This document shows, piece after piece, positions 31,472 through 40,666 of a stretch of 42,608 nucleotides of DNA. Made by a program: the position numbers and the translations under genes. Under the pieces are notes generated by a model. It was not told the origin of the DNA. It saw only the letters and a list, made by a program, of their open reading frames with translations, and searched no databases. The DNA is from Chara braunii (Eukaryota; Streptophyta; Charophyceae; Charales; Characeae): positions 690,373-732,980 of the forward strand of contig BFEA01000452.1 of assembly GCA_003427395.1 (NCBI GenBank), written 5' to 3'. Numbering within the stretch: position 1 is the first letter of the stretch; each line of letters opens with the position of its first letter.

Positions 31472-32880
31472 TCAAGGATTTCTATCGGAGCCTCCTCGAC
31501 CTTTTTTTTTTTTTTTTTTTTTTTCTATCATTTGAGATGTTAAATGTGCATGAACATTCCTCACTTCCCCAATCAGTGTATTGGATTCCATAATAAGTTC
31601 TGGTGGTAATTCACCTTCAAATGACATCATGTAGGCCGAACAAGCAGGCTTGCTAGGAGAAAATGCTGCTAACTCAGAGGAAATCTGGGAAGCCGAATTC
31701 TCCCCTAACGAAAGCTCGCTTGGAGTGATCTCATCAGACATGTCCTTCACTAAAGTGGGGGACCGTAGGGGCAACTCAATCATGGTGAGAGAATCATCAG
31801 GTTCTTGTATGAGGTCCGTAGGCAGTTTGCCTATGAAAGTATGAACATTCACATTAGTCTTTCTCTTCTTCATTTTCTTCATTTTTTCATCATGCTTAAG
31901 GGCAAGAAATCTTATACCTCCAGGATGCCTAAGATCCAATTTGTTCCATGAACTGTCACAGATATGACCCATTGTATCCTTCTTTGCCACCCCACTCTTC
32001 ACGTTCTCTTCTAGTGGCTTGCAATATGTGGTACTGTGGTCTCCTTCACAACAATAATAGCAAACAAATTTTTTTCTTGGTCGCTCGTCGTACTTCCTCC
32101 TCTCTCTATTCCATTTTCCACGATTCCCTCCATTTTTTATGGATCTGGAAGAATCTCCTCTGTTACCATAGTTTTCATCATCATCATCACTCTCTGCCTT
32201 TTTCTTCCCTTTCTCGTCTGCAGCATGACTGACAGACATATAATTGGTCATAACTCGTTGAATAATATTTTCAATACTCAGACTGTTCCCTCTATTCATA
32301 CCATTCTCGGTCTCTCAGTCTTTAGCCAAGGTAGTGATCTGATCCAGTGACCATTTCTTGTGAGAAACCGTAGATAGGGTTGACTATTGCAACCATTTCA
32401 TCCCATCTGAGAGGATAGTTTTGAGCTTGATTAAGAACAGTCTGTCTTTCGTTGTCAGTAAAATTAGTCAGGAAAATATGACATCTCTTAGCCTCATCTA
32501 GATATGGAATTGTTCTGGCTGTTCTGATAAATGTCTAAAGAAAAACGTTGAAAGTGTCATACTTAGCTCTTCTGATGTTGAGGAGATCCTTGGTAGTTGT
32601 CGGAACACAATCTTTCTCAATTTTTTTTTTCATTCTTTCTTTGACATTTTTCCATGTAGTGGCCCCTTCCTTCAATTTCTTGAACAGCCAACCTCGAGTC
32701 AGTGTCACAATAAGATAGAAGGTGCTTAAGTCGTTGCTTGTTTGTCCAGCCATAACTGAGCCAAAATAATTCCTACTCATCCAATAAATCATTTACTTGA
32801 GGGCCTCTAAAGTGTGGAATCCTCTCGTCTGACCTCTTCGCTCTTGCAATATCTGACCCCCACTCGCGGTTAACGACCAC
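31472..32880 (-). pseudogene. gypsy B gag: capsid-like region and CCHC zinc knuckle
   Basis: From 32880 leftwards a frame reads RSDERIPHFRGPQVNDLLDE, after a stop a HLLSYCDTDSRLAVQEIEG stretch, then shifts near 32640 to ERMKKKIEKDCVPTTTKDLL. It passes a TAG at 32535 and continues with RTARTIPYLDEAKRCHIFL and NYPLRWDEMVAIVNPIYG, typical of retrotransposon capsid. After another shift near 32320, SLSIENIIQRVMTNYMS leads to a basic stretch and the zinc knuckle CYYCCEGDHSTTYC (CX2CX4HX4C, about 32065), which binds element RNA. The frame ends in a T23/A23 tract (31502-31524), after which coding homology moves to another frame (VEEAPIEILDDQEPEPL). Confidence 0.88.
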
Positions 32881-32889
32881 TTGAAATTT

Positions 32890-33830
32890 CAGAATGAAAA
32901 TTCTGAAGTGGTCTCAAACCGCTGAAATGGCTTGAAGACACTTCATGTCATTTTAGAAGTTTCGGGTGGTTTGCAGGACAAGTTTTATGTTTTTTTTTTT
33001 TTTTTTCTACTAGTTTTTTCAGCCACTTTAGGTCATTTCAAGAATTCCAGGTGGGGACCTGAAACCTCTGAAGTGGCTGAAGCTTCTGAATAGGGTTTCA
33101 AGTACCCCCATCCAAATGGTTGGATGGGGGTACCTGAAACCCCTTTCAGAAGTTTCAGCTACTTCATGTCATTTCAAGAATTTCAGGTGGGGACCTGAAA
33201 CCACTGAAGTGGCTGAAGCTTCTGAATGGGGTTTCAGGTACCCACACTCAAATGGTTGGATGGACATACCTGAAACCTCTTTCAGAAGTTTCAACCACTT
33301 CAGGTCATTTCAGAAATTTCAGATGGGGACTTGAAACCGCCGAAGTGGCTGAAGCTTCTGAAAGGAGTTTCAGGTAACCCCATCCAACCATTTGGATGGG
33401 GGTACCTGAAACCCCTTTTAGAAGCTTCAACCACTTTACGTTATTTCAAGAATTTCAGGTGGGGACCTGAAACCGCTGAAGTGGCTGAAGCTTCTGAAAG
33501 GGGTTTCAGGTACCTCCATCCAAATGGATGGATGAGGGTATCAGAAGTTTCAGCCACTTCAAGTCATTTCAGGAATTTCAGGTGGGGACCTGAAATTGCG
33601 GAAGTGGCTAAAGTTTCTGAAAGGGGTTTCATGTATCCCCATCCCACCATTTGCAATGGATCTGTAGGCAATCTAAAAGTGGTATATCAACCTGAAGTGG
33701 TTGAACTGTCTGAAGCCGGTTTCAGGCAACCCCATGTATAGATCCACACACAATCTGAAAGTGGTGTAGTAACCTAAAGTGGTTGAACTGCCTGGAAAGG
33801 AGACCTGAAAATATATGCACCCGTAAACCA
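32890..33830. repeat. 136-bp minisatellite whose units are double palindromes
   Basis: GTGGGGACCTG-type words fall at 33051, 33187, 33323 and 33459, exactly 136 bp apart, and at 33582 after a shorter step. Partial, more diverged units lie at both edges. Each unit holds two dyads. One centres on TTTCAGGTGGGGACCTGAAA flanked by CCACTTCAG and CTGAAGTGG. The other pairs GAAGCTTCTGAAAGGGGTTT and CAGGTACCCCCATCCAA with their complements. The array lies between the N-terminal coiled-coil part and the capsid part of gypsy B gag. ORFs in it are translations of the repeat. Confidence 0.93.
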
Positions 33831-34060
33831 TCTCTCCTAACCCCCTTTTTATTGTATCAACTCTCTCGACCAGTTCCCNTATAACACCAACCAGGGCCTC
33901 TTCGTTAGTCCCTACGGAAGAGCTANGTCTNGCTCGTCCAACCATTTTGACNATAAACTCTCCTTGATACTTTNTTTTCTCTCTCTGCCACTTTTGTTCT
34001 CCCCTTTNTTATTTTTCAGTCTCTTACTCTTCTTGCAAGAGATACAGGTTCGTTTCTCTC
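33831..34060 (-). pseudogene. gypsy B gag N-terminal segment (coiled coil)
   Basis: Reading leftwards from about 34050 is a K/E/Q-rich stretch followed by SSSVGTNEEALVGVI and ELVERVDTIKRGLGEMVYG, a heptad-like helix of the kind found at the start of many plant gypsy gag proteins. Six single Ns (33879, 33926, 33931, 33952, 33974, 34008) make the frame uncertain. The frame then runs into the minisatellite. Gag assignment rests on position and composition. Confidence 0.5.
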
Positions 34061-34074
34061 TTCCCTCGTTTGCT

Positions 34075-34575
34075 CTACCCGTTGAGAGTTTTGTATATAG
34101 AGAGTGTAGGCAATAATAAACTGGTGGTGATCAGGGGAACCGCAATTCTTCTCAGTCTTCCAATATAATCTTCAATCAGCCCCCTTTCATCATTCCTACT
34201 CAATCTTCTATTATACCCTTTTACAGTACCCCGGATCATAAAGTATCGAATCCGGTCTATAATCTCATAGTCAAATTGCATTGCTTAGAAACCGTTGTTG
34301 ATTCTTCTGGCAAGAGAGACTCGTTCTTTAGAAGAGTGATACAATATTCTCTCAGTAATTCTCACTTTCACCACCTTCAGTAAATAACTGATCTCAGTCT
34401 GGTCAGTGACGGCTCTCAGGGCGGAATCTCTCATCTGATCAAAGAAAGGTTGCAAAAACTCAAGTTCATCCAAGGTAGAGAGGTTTTTGTCAGAGATTCG
34501 AAGAGTCTCTTCTATCTTAACTAATCTCTCTTCCAACACAATCCCAAACGTTAGTTGTTCAACCAGGTTGGGCAT
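34075..34575 (-). pseudogene. Unrecognised helical segment between the domain array and gag
   Basis: Two adjacent minus-strand frames (34285-34575 and 34075-34281) encode mostly helical, charged sequence such as LVKIEETLRISDKNLSTLDE and EISYLLKVVKVRITERI. They lack the Y-D-x-R-x-Y signature of the copies to the right. They may be the C-terminal part of the same protein or a decayed further copy. Function unknown. Confidence 0.4.
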
Positions 34576-34596
34576 TATTGATCACCTTGGACAGTG

Positions 34597-35073
34597 TCAA
34601 GAAAGGTAGATCTCTGGATAAGTGTAATCAGGGATCTCGAGCTGATGCTCAAAAGTATTTAGGAGTAAAAACTTTATCATCACTGTGGAGTTATTCTCCA
34701 TTGCATTACCTACTATGGCAATGGCTTTCAGAAGAGGCGTCCAGTCTCTCCTGTCGTCAAAACCATCAGTAGTTAAAGAGCTAGGGTGTCTCTCAAATTG
34801 CCTTATTCCTTCTCCCCATGTTACTTTCCTATGTAATTTCTCCAGCCACTTTTTTGTCCTTATGAGACTAATAGAGGCTCCCAACCGACATTCCAAATAA
34901 TTTGTTTCCTTTTCTAGGAATAGCGGAGCGTAAATCCTTACGTCCAGGCTGCCTGTGTTCAGGAACTTGACTACTGGAATGTGAAATATTATCCGCCCCC
35001 TCATGCAAGTCTCGTATCTCAGAATTCCAAAGGAATTATTAGATCCAATTACTTCATAACGTCTCCCTCTCAC
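34597..35073 (-). pseudogene. Unknown repeated domain, copy 5 (leftmost)
   Basis: The 158-residue frame contains SLDVRIYAPLFLEKE (about 34925-34950), the counterpart of the YDVRIYVPKER signature of its neighbours, preceded by FGILRYETCMRGRIIF. After about 60 residues comes SLTTDGFDDRRDWTPLLKAI, matching the D-x-W box found at the same place in the other copies. It is the most diverged of the well-preserved copies. The family is not one I recognise. Confidence 0.6.
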
Positions 35074-35109
35074 AACAATTATTTTTGCTGCTGAGCGTAT
35101 TCTTCTTGA

Positions 35110-35524
35110 GCTCTCTTCACCTCCATGCGAAAGCTATCATGGCTGACCAATTGTCCCTCGGAAAGGTAAGAGGGGACGGTATTCCAATGGAAGGTCTGAC
35201 ATAGGTACTCAAAGGGAAACTTTATTCTTCCTCTTTTAACCTTCTTTTCTCATCATGCACGATATCCGCTGTTCATTGCCAGCATGAACCTTTTTTACAC
35301 GCTTCAAATCTTTGTCTTGGTACGTAGATCCCAACATCAAACTCATCAACATCAATAAAGTAACAGGTAAGAACATACACACTGGCCTGCTCTCGCCCTG
35401 GGTTCTTTAGTATCTCATATCTCATGATCTCATAGAGAATCACGACTCTCCTCGTTATAGAGTTAAGAAAATTTAACAGCTTATCTGATTCAGCCTTACT
35501 CAACCTCCCATGTCCCCTTACCAA
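35110..35524 (-). pseudogene. Unknown repeated domain, copy 4
   Basis: The first half (35273-35524) reads LLNFLNSITRRVVILYEIMR, SVYVLTCYFIDVDEF and DVGIYVPRQRFE, closely parallel to copy 3. A stop at 35273 ends the frame, and the rest is decayed until TFPRDNWSAMIAFAWR near 35130-35180 in another frame, which is the D-x-W box. So the whole domain is present but broken by at least one stop and a frameshift. Confidence 0.6.
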
Positions 35525-35565
35525 TCTAAACTAGGGCTTCTCTCTTGGAGGCACGTAGTGCTAGC

Positions 35566-36020
35566 TCATTTGGTTCTTTGGTCTTTTTCCACTCTTAGTG
35601 CAAGCTCAACCACTGCAGACCAATTATCTCTTGAGAAGTCAATATCAAGTAAGGGAGAAGCTGAAAATCCCTCAAAGACAATAAATCGAGTAGATTCAAT
35701 GAAACATTTATTTTCCTTCTCAAGTCTCTCTTTCTCTTTCAGTACAACCTCTTCATCAAATCCCCTGCATCTCCCATACACTGCGTCAGTACTTCTTTCT
35801 TTTGGAACATAAATTCTCACATCGTACGTATCCAGGTCTATGAAATAAAATGTCAGTACATAGAATCGTTCCTGCTCCCATCCACTCTCGACCATCTCAT
35901 ATTTGACAACCTTATATGGGAATACCTCTCTCCTACTTAGAGTATTCAGTGATCTCAGGAGGCGCTCGACCTTCTCCAATTTTGGGTCCGAACCTCTGCC
36001 AAATTTCAACCTTCTCTGTC
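35566..36020 (-). pseudogene. Unknown repeated domain, copy 3 (best preserved)
   Basis: An uninterrupted frame contains KLEKVERLLRSLNTLSRREV, FPYKVVKYEMVESG, RFYVLTFYFIDLDTYDVRIY followed by VPKER, a K/E-rich linker, then FIVFEGFSASP and DIDFSRDNWSAVVELALRV. The order is an N-terminal helix, a beta-rich core with the Y-D-V-R-I-Y signature, a charged helix and the D-x-W box. The open frame extends to 36108 at its start, but the ATG there lies within the end of copy 2, so it is not a trustworthy start. No signal peptide or membrane segment is seen. Confidence 0.6.
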
Positions 36021-36079
36021 CGACTTCCCTTGCTGAAGTCTCTTTAGTTCTCATGACCATCCGTTCATTTCTCCCCTTT

Positions 36080-36470
36080 TTAGTACCATGCTGATAATTG
36101 GTAGCCAATTAGTCCCATCACAGTAGTTCTCGGACATAGGAGGGACCGGAACAGTCTCATATATTACTGGCATTAGACCCCATTCCACTTTCTTTTTTCG
36201 CTTGATTAGGTCTGCCCTTTCATCATAGATGAATTGAACAACAATTTCTCATAACCAGTTAAAATTCTCACCATTATTGCTTCCTCCCTTCTTGACGTAA
36301 GGACGGATATCATAGATATCCCCTTCCAAGAAGCGTGTCAGCAGTATACAGATGGTTGAACCATGTGAATGATAGACTTAGTAACCCTCATACTGGTACG
36401 GGAGCATCTCCTTTGACGTGAGCTTAGAGAGTTTTTCCAATGCATACTTGACCAACATCTCCCGGATCTG
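36080..36470 (-). pseudogene. Unknown repeated domain, copy 2
   Basis: Too broken for a long ORF, but one frame gives LEKLSKLTSKEMLPYQYEGY, a stop, then GDIYDIRPYVKKGGS (about 36294-36314), a second stop, FIYDERADLIKRKKKVEWG and finally SENYCDGTNWLPIISMVL. Signature and D-x-W box are spaced as in copy 3. Signature-to-signature distances are 488 bp to copy 3 and 486 bp from copy 3 to copy 4. Confidence 0.6.
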
Positions 36471-36777
36471 ATTTGTTCTATTCTTTCTTAATCATTTTCA
36501 GTAGTCAAGGGCTCATACGACATACCTGAGACCAAGCTCGATCTTCTCCAATAATCATATCAGTCACCTCCTCCAGTCCAGTGTGATACCTCACACATGA
36601 AGAGATGAGACTCAGTTAGCAATTAGGATTTTCAAGACAATTGTATCTCAATCGGAACAATAAAGTCAGTCTGAAATTTCAGAAAATGTCAACAGTTCTT
36701 AAGGCCTAATCAAAACTCAAAGCTGTTTGCTGACCCAGTCTCGCTCCGGACACGAAAAATTTTCGCATCCCCGACAA
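36471..36777 (-). other. Candidate leader between primer-binding site and domain array
   Basis: No coding signal. If the primer-binding site at 36778-36795 is real this is the untranslated leader of gypsy B. Confidence 0.35.
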
Positions 36778-36795
36778 CGACACCATTTTTGTCGC
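36778..36795 (-). promoter_or_regulatory. Candidate tRNA-Asp-type primer-binding site of gypsy B
   Basis: On the minus strand TGGTGTCGTTGTCGGGGA matches TGGCGCCGTTGCCGGGGA at 15 of 18 positions, all differences being C to T. It lies immediately after GCGACAAAAA, a plausible LTR end, and on the same strand as gypsy B. Confidence 0.55.
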
Positions 36796-37070
36796 ACTTT
36801 TTCCTAGTCTGGCCTCTCTAGGCGACCGGAAAACCAACAGGTTATCACGTTGGATTTTAGGATTGATGGTTGCAATAAATAAAATAAATTCCTGTTGTGT
36901 GCGTCCGGCTTCGAGCGAGACCCTTCAATTACGGTCTTCGCCGGTCCCCGATCTTAGGAATCTTTTATTTTGATTCGGAACAACAAGAATCATGCTGATA
37001 ATAATCACAAGAGTTTGGTATATCATGCATGCGTCATTTTGCCAATGTACTAATTTTGAGAACCGTGACA
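36796..37070 (-). mobile_element. Candidate 5' LTR of gypsy B
   Basis: On the minus strand the stretch begins TGTCACGGTTCTCA (37070), similar to the TGTTACGGACTCAG start of the gypsy A LTR. It contains CAAAATAAAAG as a possible TATA or poly(A) signal and TTTATTTTATTTATTGC, and ends next to the primer-binding site. No second copy is in the window, so length (about 275 bp) and ends are tentative. Confidence 0.45.
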
Positions 37071-37266
37071 GGATCATTATGAAGCATCATCATCAAACAA
37101 GGTCAACATGCAAATGAAGCGGGACTGACTGACTCGAGCAAATGACAAAGATAAGTGAGGGAAGAATGAGAACTTGCAATAGTCTCAGAAAGTACACATG
37201 TAGAGAACATAACCAGCACCAGTCAATAGTCCTCACTCAGCCCTCTGAACCGTCTCACTCAATCTC

Positions 37267-38132
37267 TCATTTTGTTGTCTGTCGCATTATCTTTCTGCCA
37301 TGTCTCCGTACTCTCTGAGGTTGTGGTCTCTGTATGTAGAGCCATCTGAAGCCTGCTAGCTCCGAGCATTTACATCCGAGCTCTATAACGCGGAAATCAA
37401 CCATGGCACAAAACTCCTCCCATAGAGTAGGGAGATAGGGCCTGGAGAAAATCCCTCGTCTGAGGTGTCGGAACTCGGAGGACTCAGTCACTGCCTCGTA
37501 GTCAATCTGTGCTGCTGAGATATATCTCTTGGTTAGGTCCACTAGTTCACCCCAGTATGAGCCGTCAGTGAGAGCCAAGGGAACTGGAGGCCTGGATTGT
37601 CTGTATAGAGTTTCGGTTCGAAGCTGCGAACCGGTCTGATCCCACTCTTGTCAAGCTCCGTTTCTCTCCTCTCAAGGTATCTCGTCGCTGAGACCCAGAC
37701 TGAATCAAAATGCTTATGGGTTTCTTTCCCTTTCTTTACATAAGGCCTCAAGTCATAGATTGTGTTAGTGGCAAAACTGGAGAGGACGACAAAGATTGAC
37801 AGACCTTCTCGTCTGAAGCCAATGACCTTGACATATCGATAGTGGAAAGCATCTCTAGTTGCAACCCGGTTGAGACTTGCCAAGACAGTCTCACTGACCG
37901 GGGAAGACTGAACTGCGCTCATGTGCAAGGTAGATGTTGAAAATGGTCTGACGTCTCTGGCAAAAACACTTCTGATAGATGTTGATCGATTGTGCAGATA
38001 GGAATGACTGAATGCCGGTTGACTTCTAGCTTGAAATTTCGAGCAAATTCGGACAATTGAGTGTAGATCGAGTGTCAATTGTGCGCTGCTTGAATGCTGA
38101 ATGTTGTTTGAGTATTGAGGAATGATGCACAA
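37267..38132 (-). pseudogene. Unknown repeated domain, copy 1, with extra C-terminal region
   Basis: The right frame (37542-38132) has an ATG at 37922 (MSAVQSSPVSE) and then LASLNRVATRDAFHYRYVKV, FVVLSSFATNTIYDLRPYVK followed by KGKE and a charged helix. Near 37560 the homology slips to the overlapping frame 37267-37578 with ALTDGSYWGELVDLTKRY, the D-x-W box, and continues with LPTLWEEFCAMVDFRVIELG to the stop. A single frameshift is the only visible defect, so this is the least damaged copy. It lies outside the candidate LTR, about 1.44 kb upstream of copy 2. The residues before the ATG are also open, so the true start is uncertain. Confidence 0.55.
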
Positions 38133-39010
38133 ATATTGTTGAATTTGTTGGGCGAGGGCCCTTGTAGCTTAGATGGTTGAATGTCTGCTAGGGTAACAAT
38201 TACAAAAACGCCAACCACCAGAAAGAGTTACTGATTTGCTGAAAGATTATCGCTAGCTGAAGGGGGGGGGATCAGAGCGTTTCCCTGATTATCCAAGTCT
38301 GGCTCTGGCCTGCTCCACTGTCTCTAGCAGTGAGCTAGTACAATGTAGCTTTTTATTATGTCCAAAAAAATAGATTACGTATTCAATATTTTTCTCCCCT
38401 TTACCATCCACACCGCATGTGCCCTCCGAGTTTGTTTGTAAGATTTCATGTCTCGAATAACTTTATCTTCCCAGTTTTCATGTTTGTCTCTAACAGCCTC
38501 ACAGTTTATGACGAAAATCTCATTTTCTTTCATCGTTCCTCCCCCCCTTTTTGTTCCTTTGGCTCAATCCCTGGACGGAGGAACCGCAGCGACTCCACAC
38601 TCAGAGTGAAGCATACCCCTGATCTCAGAATCACCGATGCTAACTGACTCGTTTGGAGAAGTGTTGAACATATTGGTCAAAGCTTGTACAATTGCTAAAT
38701 GAACTTTTTTCCCCCCCTTTTCTTGTCGTTTTCTTTTGGCATACATGCTTAAACCACCAGTACTTGGCCCAGCTATCAAGTCCGAGCCTCGACCGACCGG
38801 TATGCCCAGCATTGTCGAGGCTCAAACTACCGGGCGCTAACTTCCCAAACGTATTTGAAGAAAAACACGAAAAAAAAGAGGACAGAAACCAAAAAAAGAC
38901 CAAATGCAAAAAGAAAAGACGGGAAAATGGGATTAAATCTATTACTTAAAAAAAATGGAAAAAAAAAAGCACACGATTACTACATCGACATGCACAAAAG
39001 ATAATAATCA
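38133..39010. other. No recognisable gene
   Basis: AT-rich with short homopolymers (G8 at about 38261, C-runs near 38542 and 38711). A 70-bp stretch near 38760-38830 shows short GC-rich inverted words (TCCGAGCCTCGACCGACCGG) but no element ends were resolved. Confidence 0.5.
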
Positions 39011-39011
39011 T

Positions 39012-39021
39012 GGCAGCGTTC

Positions 39022-39087
<66 letters not shown>

Positions 39088-39225
39088 CCCTCCCCTCCCT
39101 CGCTCCCCCCCCCAACGTTCCAAACTAGGAAGCGAGAATGCATCTTCCCGCGAAAGCTGGAAGATTGTTTCCCCTTTCGTAATAGGGAACCAAAAACGTC
39201 CGCCGCCACACGCGCGCGCACGCAC

Positions 39226-39282
<57 letters not shown>

Positions 39283-39359
39283 GGAATGCATCTTCCCGCT
39301 TTTGCGGAAGGGTCCATTCCCTTTTCGAAATAGAGAATGGAACGCCGCAACACGGGAGG

Positions 39360-39400
<41 letters not shown>

Positions 39401-39423
39401 GAGGCGATCGACAAACTCGCCTC

Positions 39424-39450
<27 letters not shown>
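39012..39450. repeat. Alternating (TC)n and (GA)n microsatellites separated by short hairpins
   Basis: (TC)n at 39025-39084, (GA)n at 39229-39278, (GA)n at 39360-39399 and (TC)n at 39419-39450. Two related spacer units follow the first pair: GAGAATGCATCTTCCCGCGA at about 39133 and GGGAATGCATCTTCCCGCTT at about 39281. The second is a near-perfect hairpin (GGGAATG ... CATTCCC with GCGGAAG opposite CTTCCCGC). GCAGCGTTCCATTCTC at 39012 is inverted as GAGAATGGAACGCCGC at about 39332. The ORFs of Ser-Leu and Arg-Glu repeats are translations of the microsatellites. Confidence 0.93.
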
Positions 39451-39458
<8 letters not shown>

Positions 39459-39693
39459 AACACAAATTTTGTTTTTTTTTTTCGTCAGTTTTCGTTCTCT
39501 TTTATTTTTTTTGTATCTGATTTTTTTTTTTCCTTCTTCGTTTTCGCTGTAATGTCGTCTCGACAAAATAGGGGTCCGGCCTTTAAGCAGCGACCGGGCC
39601 CTCTCTTGGCCGACCCCCAAGCAATGCGGTGTGTTAACGGAAAAGGCCTGCGGCCAATGGATGGGCCAAGTAGTGGTAGTTTAATTGATCAGA

Positions 39694-40181
39694 GAAGAAT
39701 TCAGCGGTCTAGCTCAGTTGGTAAGGCATGCAAGTGCCATTTAGGACGTCTTGGGTTCAACCCCCATTGGCCTCATGTACCTTCCTGGGCAAACTTGGCG
39801 CCCGCCACCTAGAGATAGGCCATTGGTCAAGCAGAGACTGGTAATGTTCATAAAGGGAGGGGACCAGAGGGGAGGTACAACGACTAGCCCATCATACGGG
39901 GAGGGGACCAGAGGTCATAAGGGGAGGGGACCAGAGGGGAGGTACAACGACTAGCCCATCGATGAAGCTTGGTGCTGATGCCACCGGCTCACCTCTGGCC
40001 GGTATTGCCCACCTGCTATTGCAGGTATCGCACCTGCTGGTGGGTGCAGTTCCCGTATGTTCCCTCGCTGAAGGTATAAGCACGGATGTGGCAGTTACGG
40101 GGTTCCCCGTAATACTATAACGACAATAAGAAAGGCCTGAAGGCCGTCCTGTCCAGATTCGACAGGTAAAAAAAAAAAAGT
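39694..40181 (+). mobile_element. tRNA-derived SINE with poly(A) tail and target duplication
   Basis: The 5' head carries an A box (TAGCTCAGTTGG, 39710-39721) and a B box (GGGTTCAACCC, 39753-39763) 43 bp apart, as in a tRNA, which gives an internal RNA polymerase III promoter. The body includes a 67-bp internal duplication (starts 39849 and 39916) and ends in A12 (40168-40179). AATTGATCAGA before (39683-39693) and AACTGATCAGA after (40182-40192) form a target duplication with one difference. A diverged, 5'-truncated relative lies at 17835-18140. There is no ORF, and mobilisation would need LINE proteins. Confidence 0.88.
39710..39763 (+). promoter_or_regulatory. Internal RNA polymerase III promoter (A and B boxes)
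   Basis: TAGCTCAGTTGG fits the A-box consensus TRGYNNARNNGG and GGGTTCAACCC fits the B-box consensus GGTTCGANNCC with one change. The cloverleaf around them is incomplete (the acceptor stem does not close), so this is a SINE head and not a working tRNA gene. Confidence 0.85.
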
Positions 40182-40251
40182 AACTGATCAGAACAGGTGC
40201 TACACTTGATCTTAGGCAAAATGGCGTACCCGAATTCGAATTCAAAGGTAT

Positions 40252-40614
40252 TGGTCCAACAGAGAGTTGATCTTAGCAAATTTTCTTGGAGGTCGTGCTC
40301 CCTCACGAACATAAGGAAGTGGCACCAAGATTAAAAATACACACTCCCCCGCACAAAAATAAAAGGGTACGTGTCAGTCACGATCGCGTCTCCAATGTGC
40401 AAAATAAACACGTCCAGTTTGAAATTTAAAAGGCGTTCCAAGCATGACGAGTCAGGCGCGACAATGGTGTGCAGACTACCACTTCATGTCCTTTTTCCAT
40501 TGTTTGGACTGCGGGCGTGTCCGAACGTCCAAACTGCTATTTCGTGTTTTTTTTGCCTTTCTGAAGCCAAAACTTAATGCGTTCACACGTGTTTCAAAAA
40601 CAAACCAAAAGAGG

Positions 40615-40616
<2 letters not shown>
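40252..40616. other. No recognisable gene
   Basis: Unique sequence with two overlapping short ORFs that run into the microsatellite; no domain. Confidence 0.5.

Positions 40617-40666
<50 letters not shown>

Larger units (their letters stand above)
27990..34060 (-). mobile_element. Ty3/gypsy retrotransposon remnant on the minus strand (gypsy B)
   Basis: Reading right to left the order is gag with CCHC knuckle, protease, RT and RNase H. No integrase follows: the element stops where the LINE tail begins. It is AT-rich and unlike gypsy A. Frameshifts and stops are present in each domain. Two later insertions break it: a hAT-like element in the protease (30588-31145) and a 136-bp minisatellite in gag (about 32900-33830). 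A candidate 5' LTR and primer-binding site lie at 36.78-37.07 kb, with an unrecognised domain array in between. Confidence 0.9.
39625..40251 (-). pseudogene. U2 snRNA pseudogene, interrupted by a SINE
   Basis: To the right of the SINE, 40182-40230 is the complement of the 5' region of U2 snRNA. AACTGAT.AGAACAG.T is followed by CTACACTTGATCTTAG and CAAAA.GGC, with about five differences in 45 bases from the well-known U2 sequence, whose 5' part pairs with U6 and includes the branch-point recognition region. After a 15-bp insertion (CGAATTCGAATTC region), AAAGGTAT at 40244-40251 equals the plant-type U2 5' end. To the left of the SINE, GGCCAATGG (about 39652) and TTTAATTGATCAGA continue the match in the expected order, but diverge further; the left limit is a guess. 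The SINE splits the gene, so it is not functional. Confidence 0.75.

Noticed and set aside
38946-39552. Ser-Leu and Arg-Glu repeat ORFs
   Set aside because: Direct translations of the (TC)n/(GA)n microsatellites; they occur in several frames and on both strands.
39704-39775. Functional tRNA gene
   Set aside because: A and B boxes are present but the acceptor and anticodon stems do not close, and the sequence continues into a SINE body with poly(A) and target duplication.
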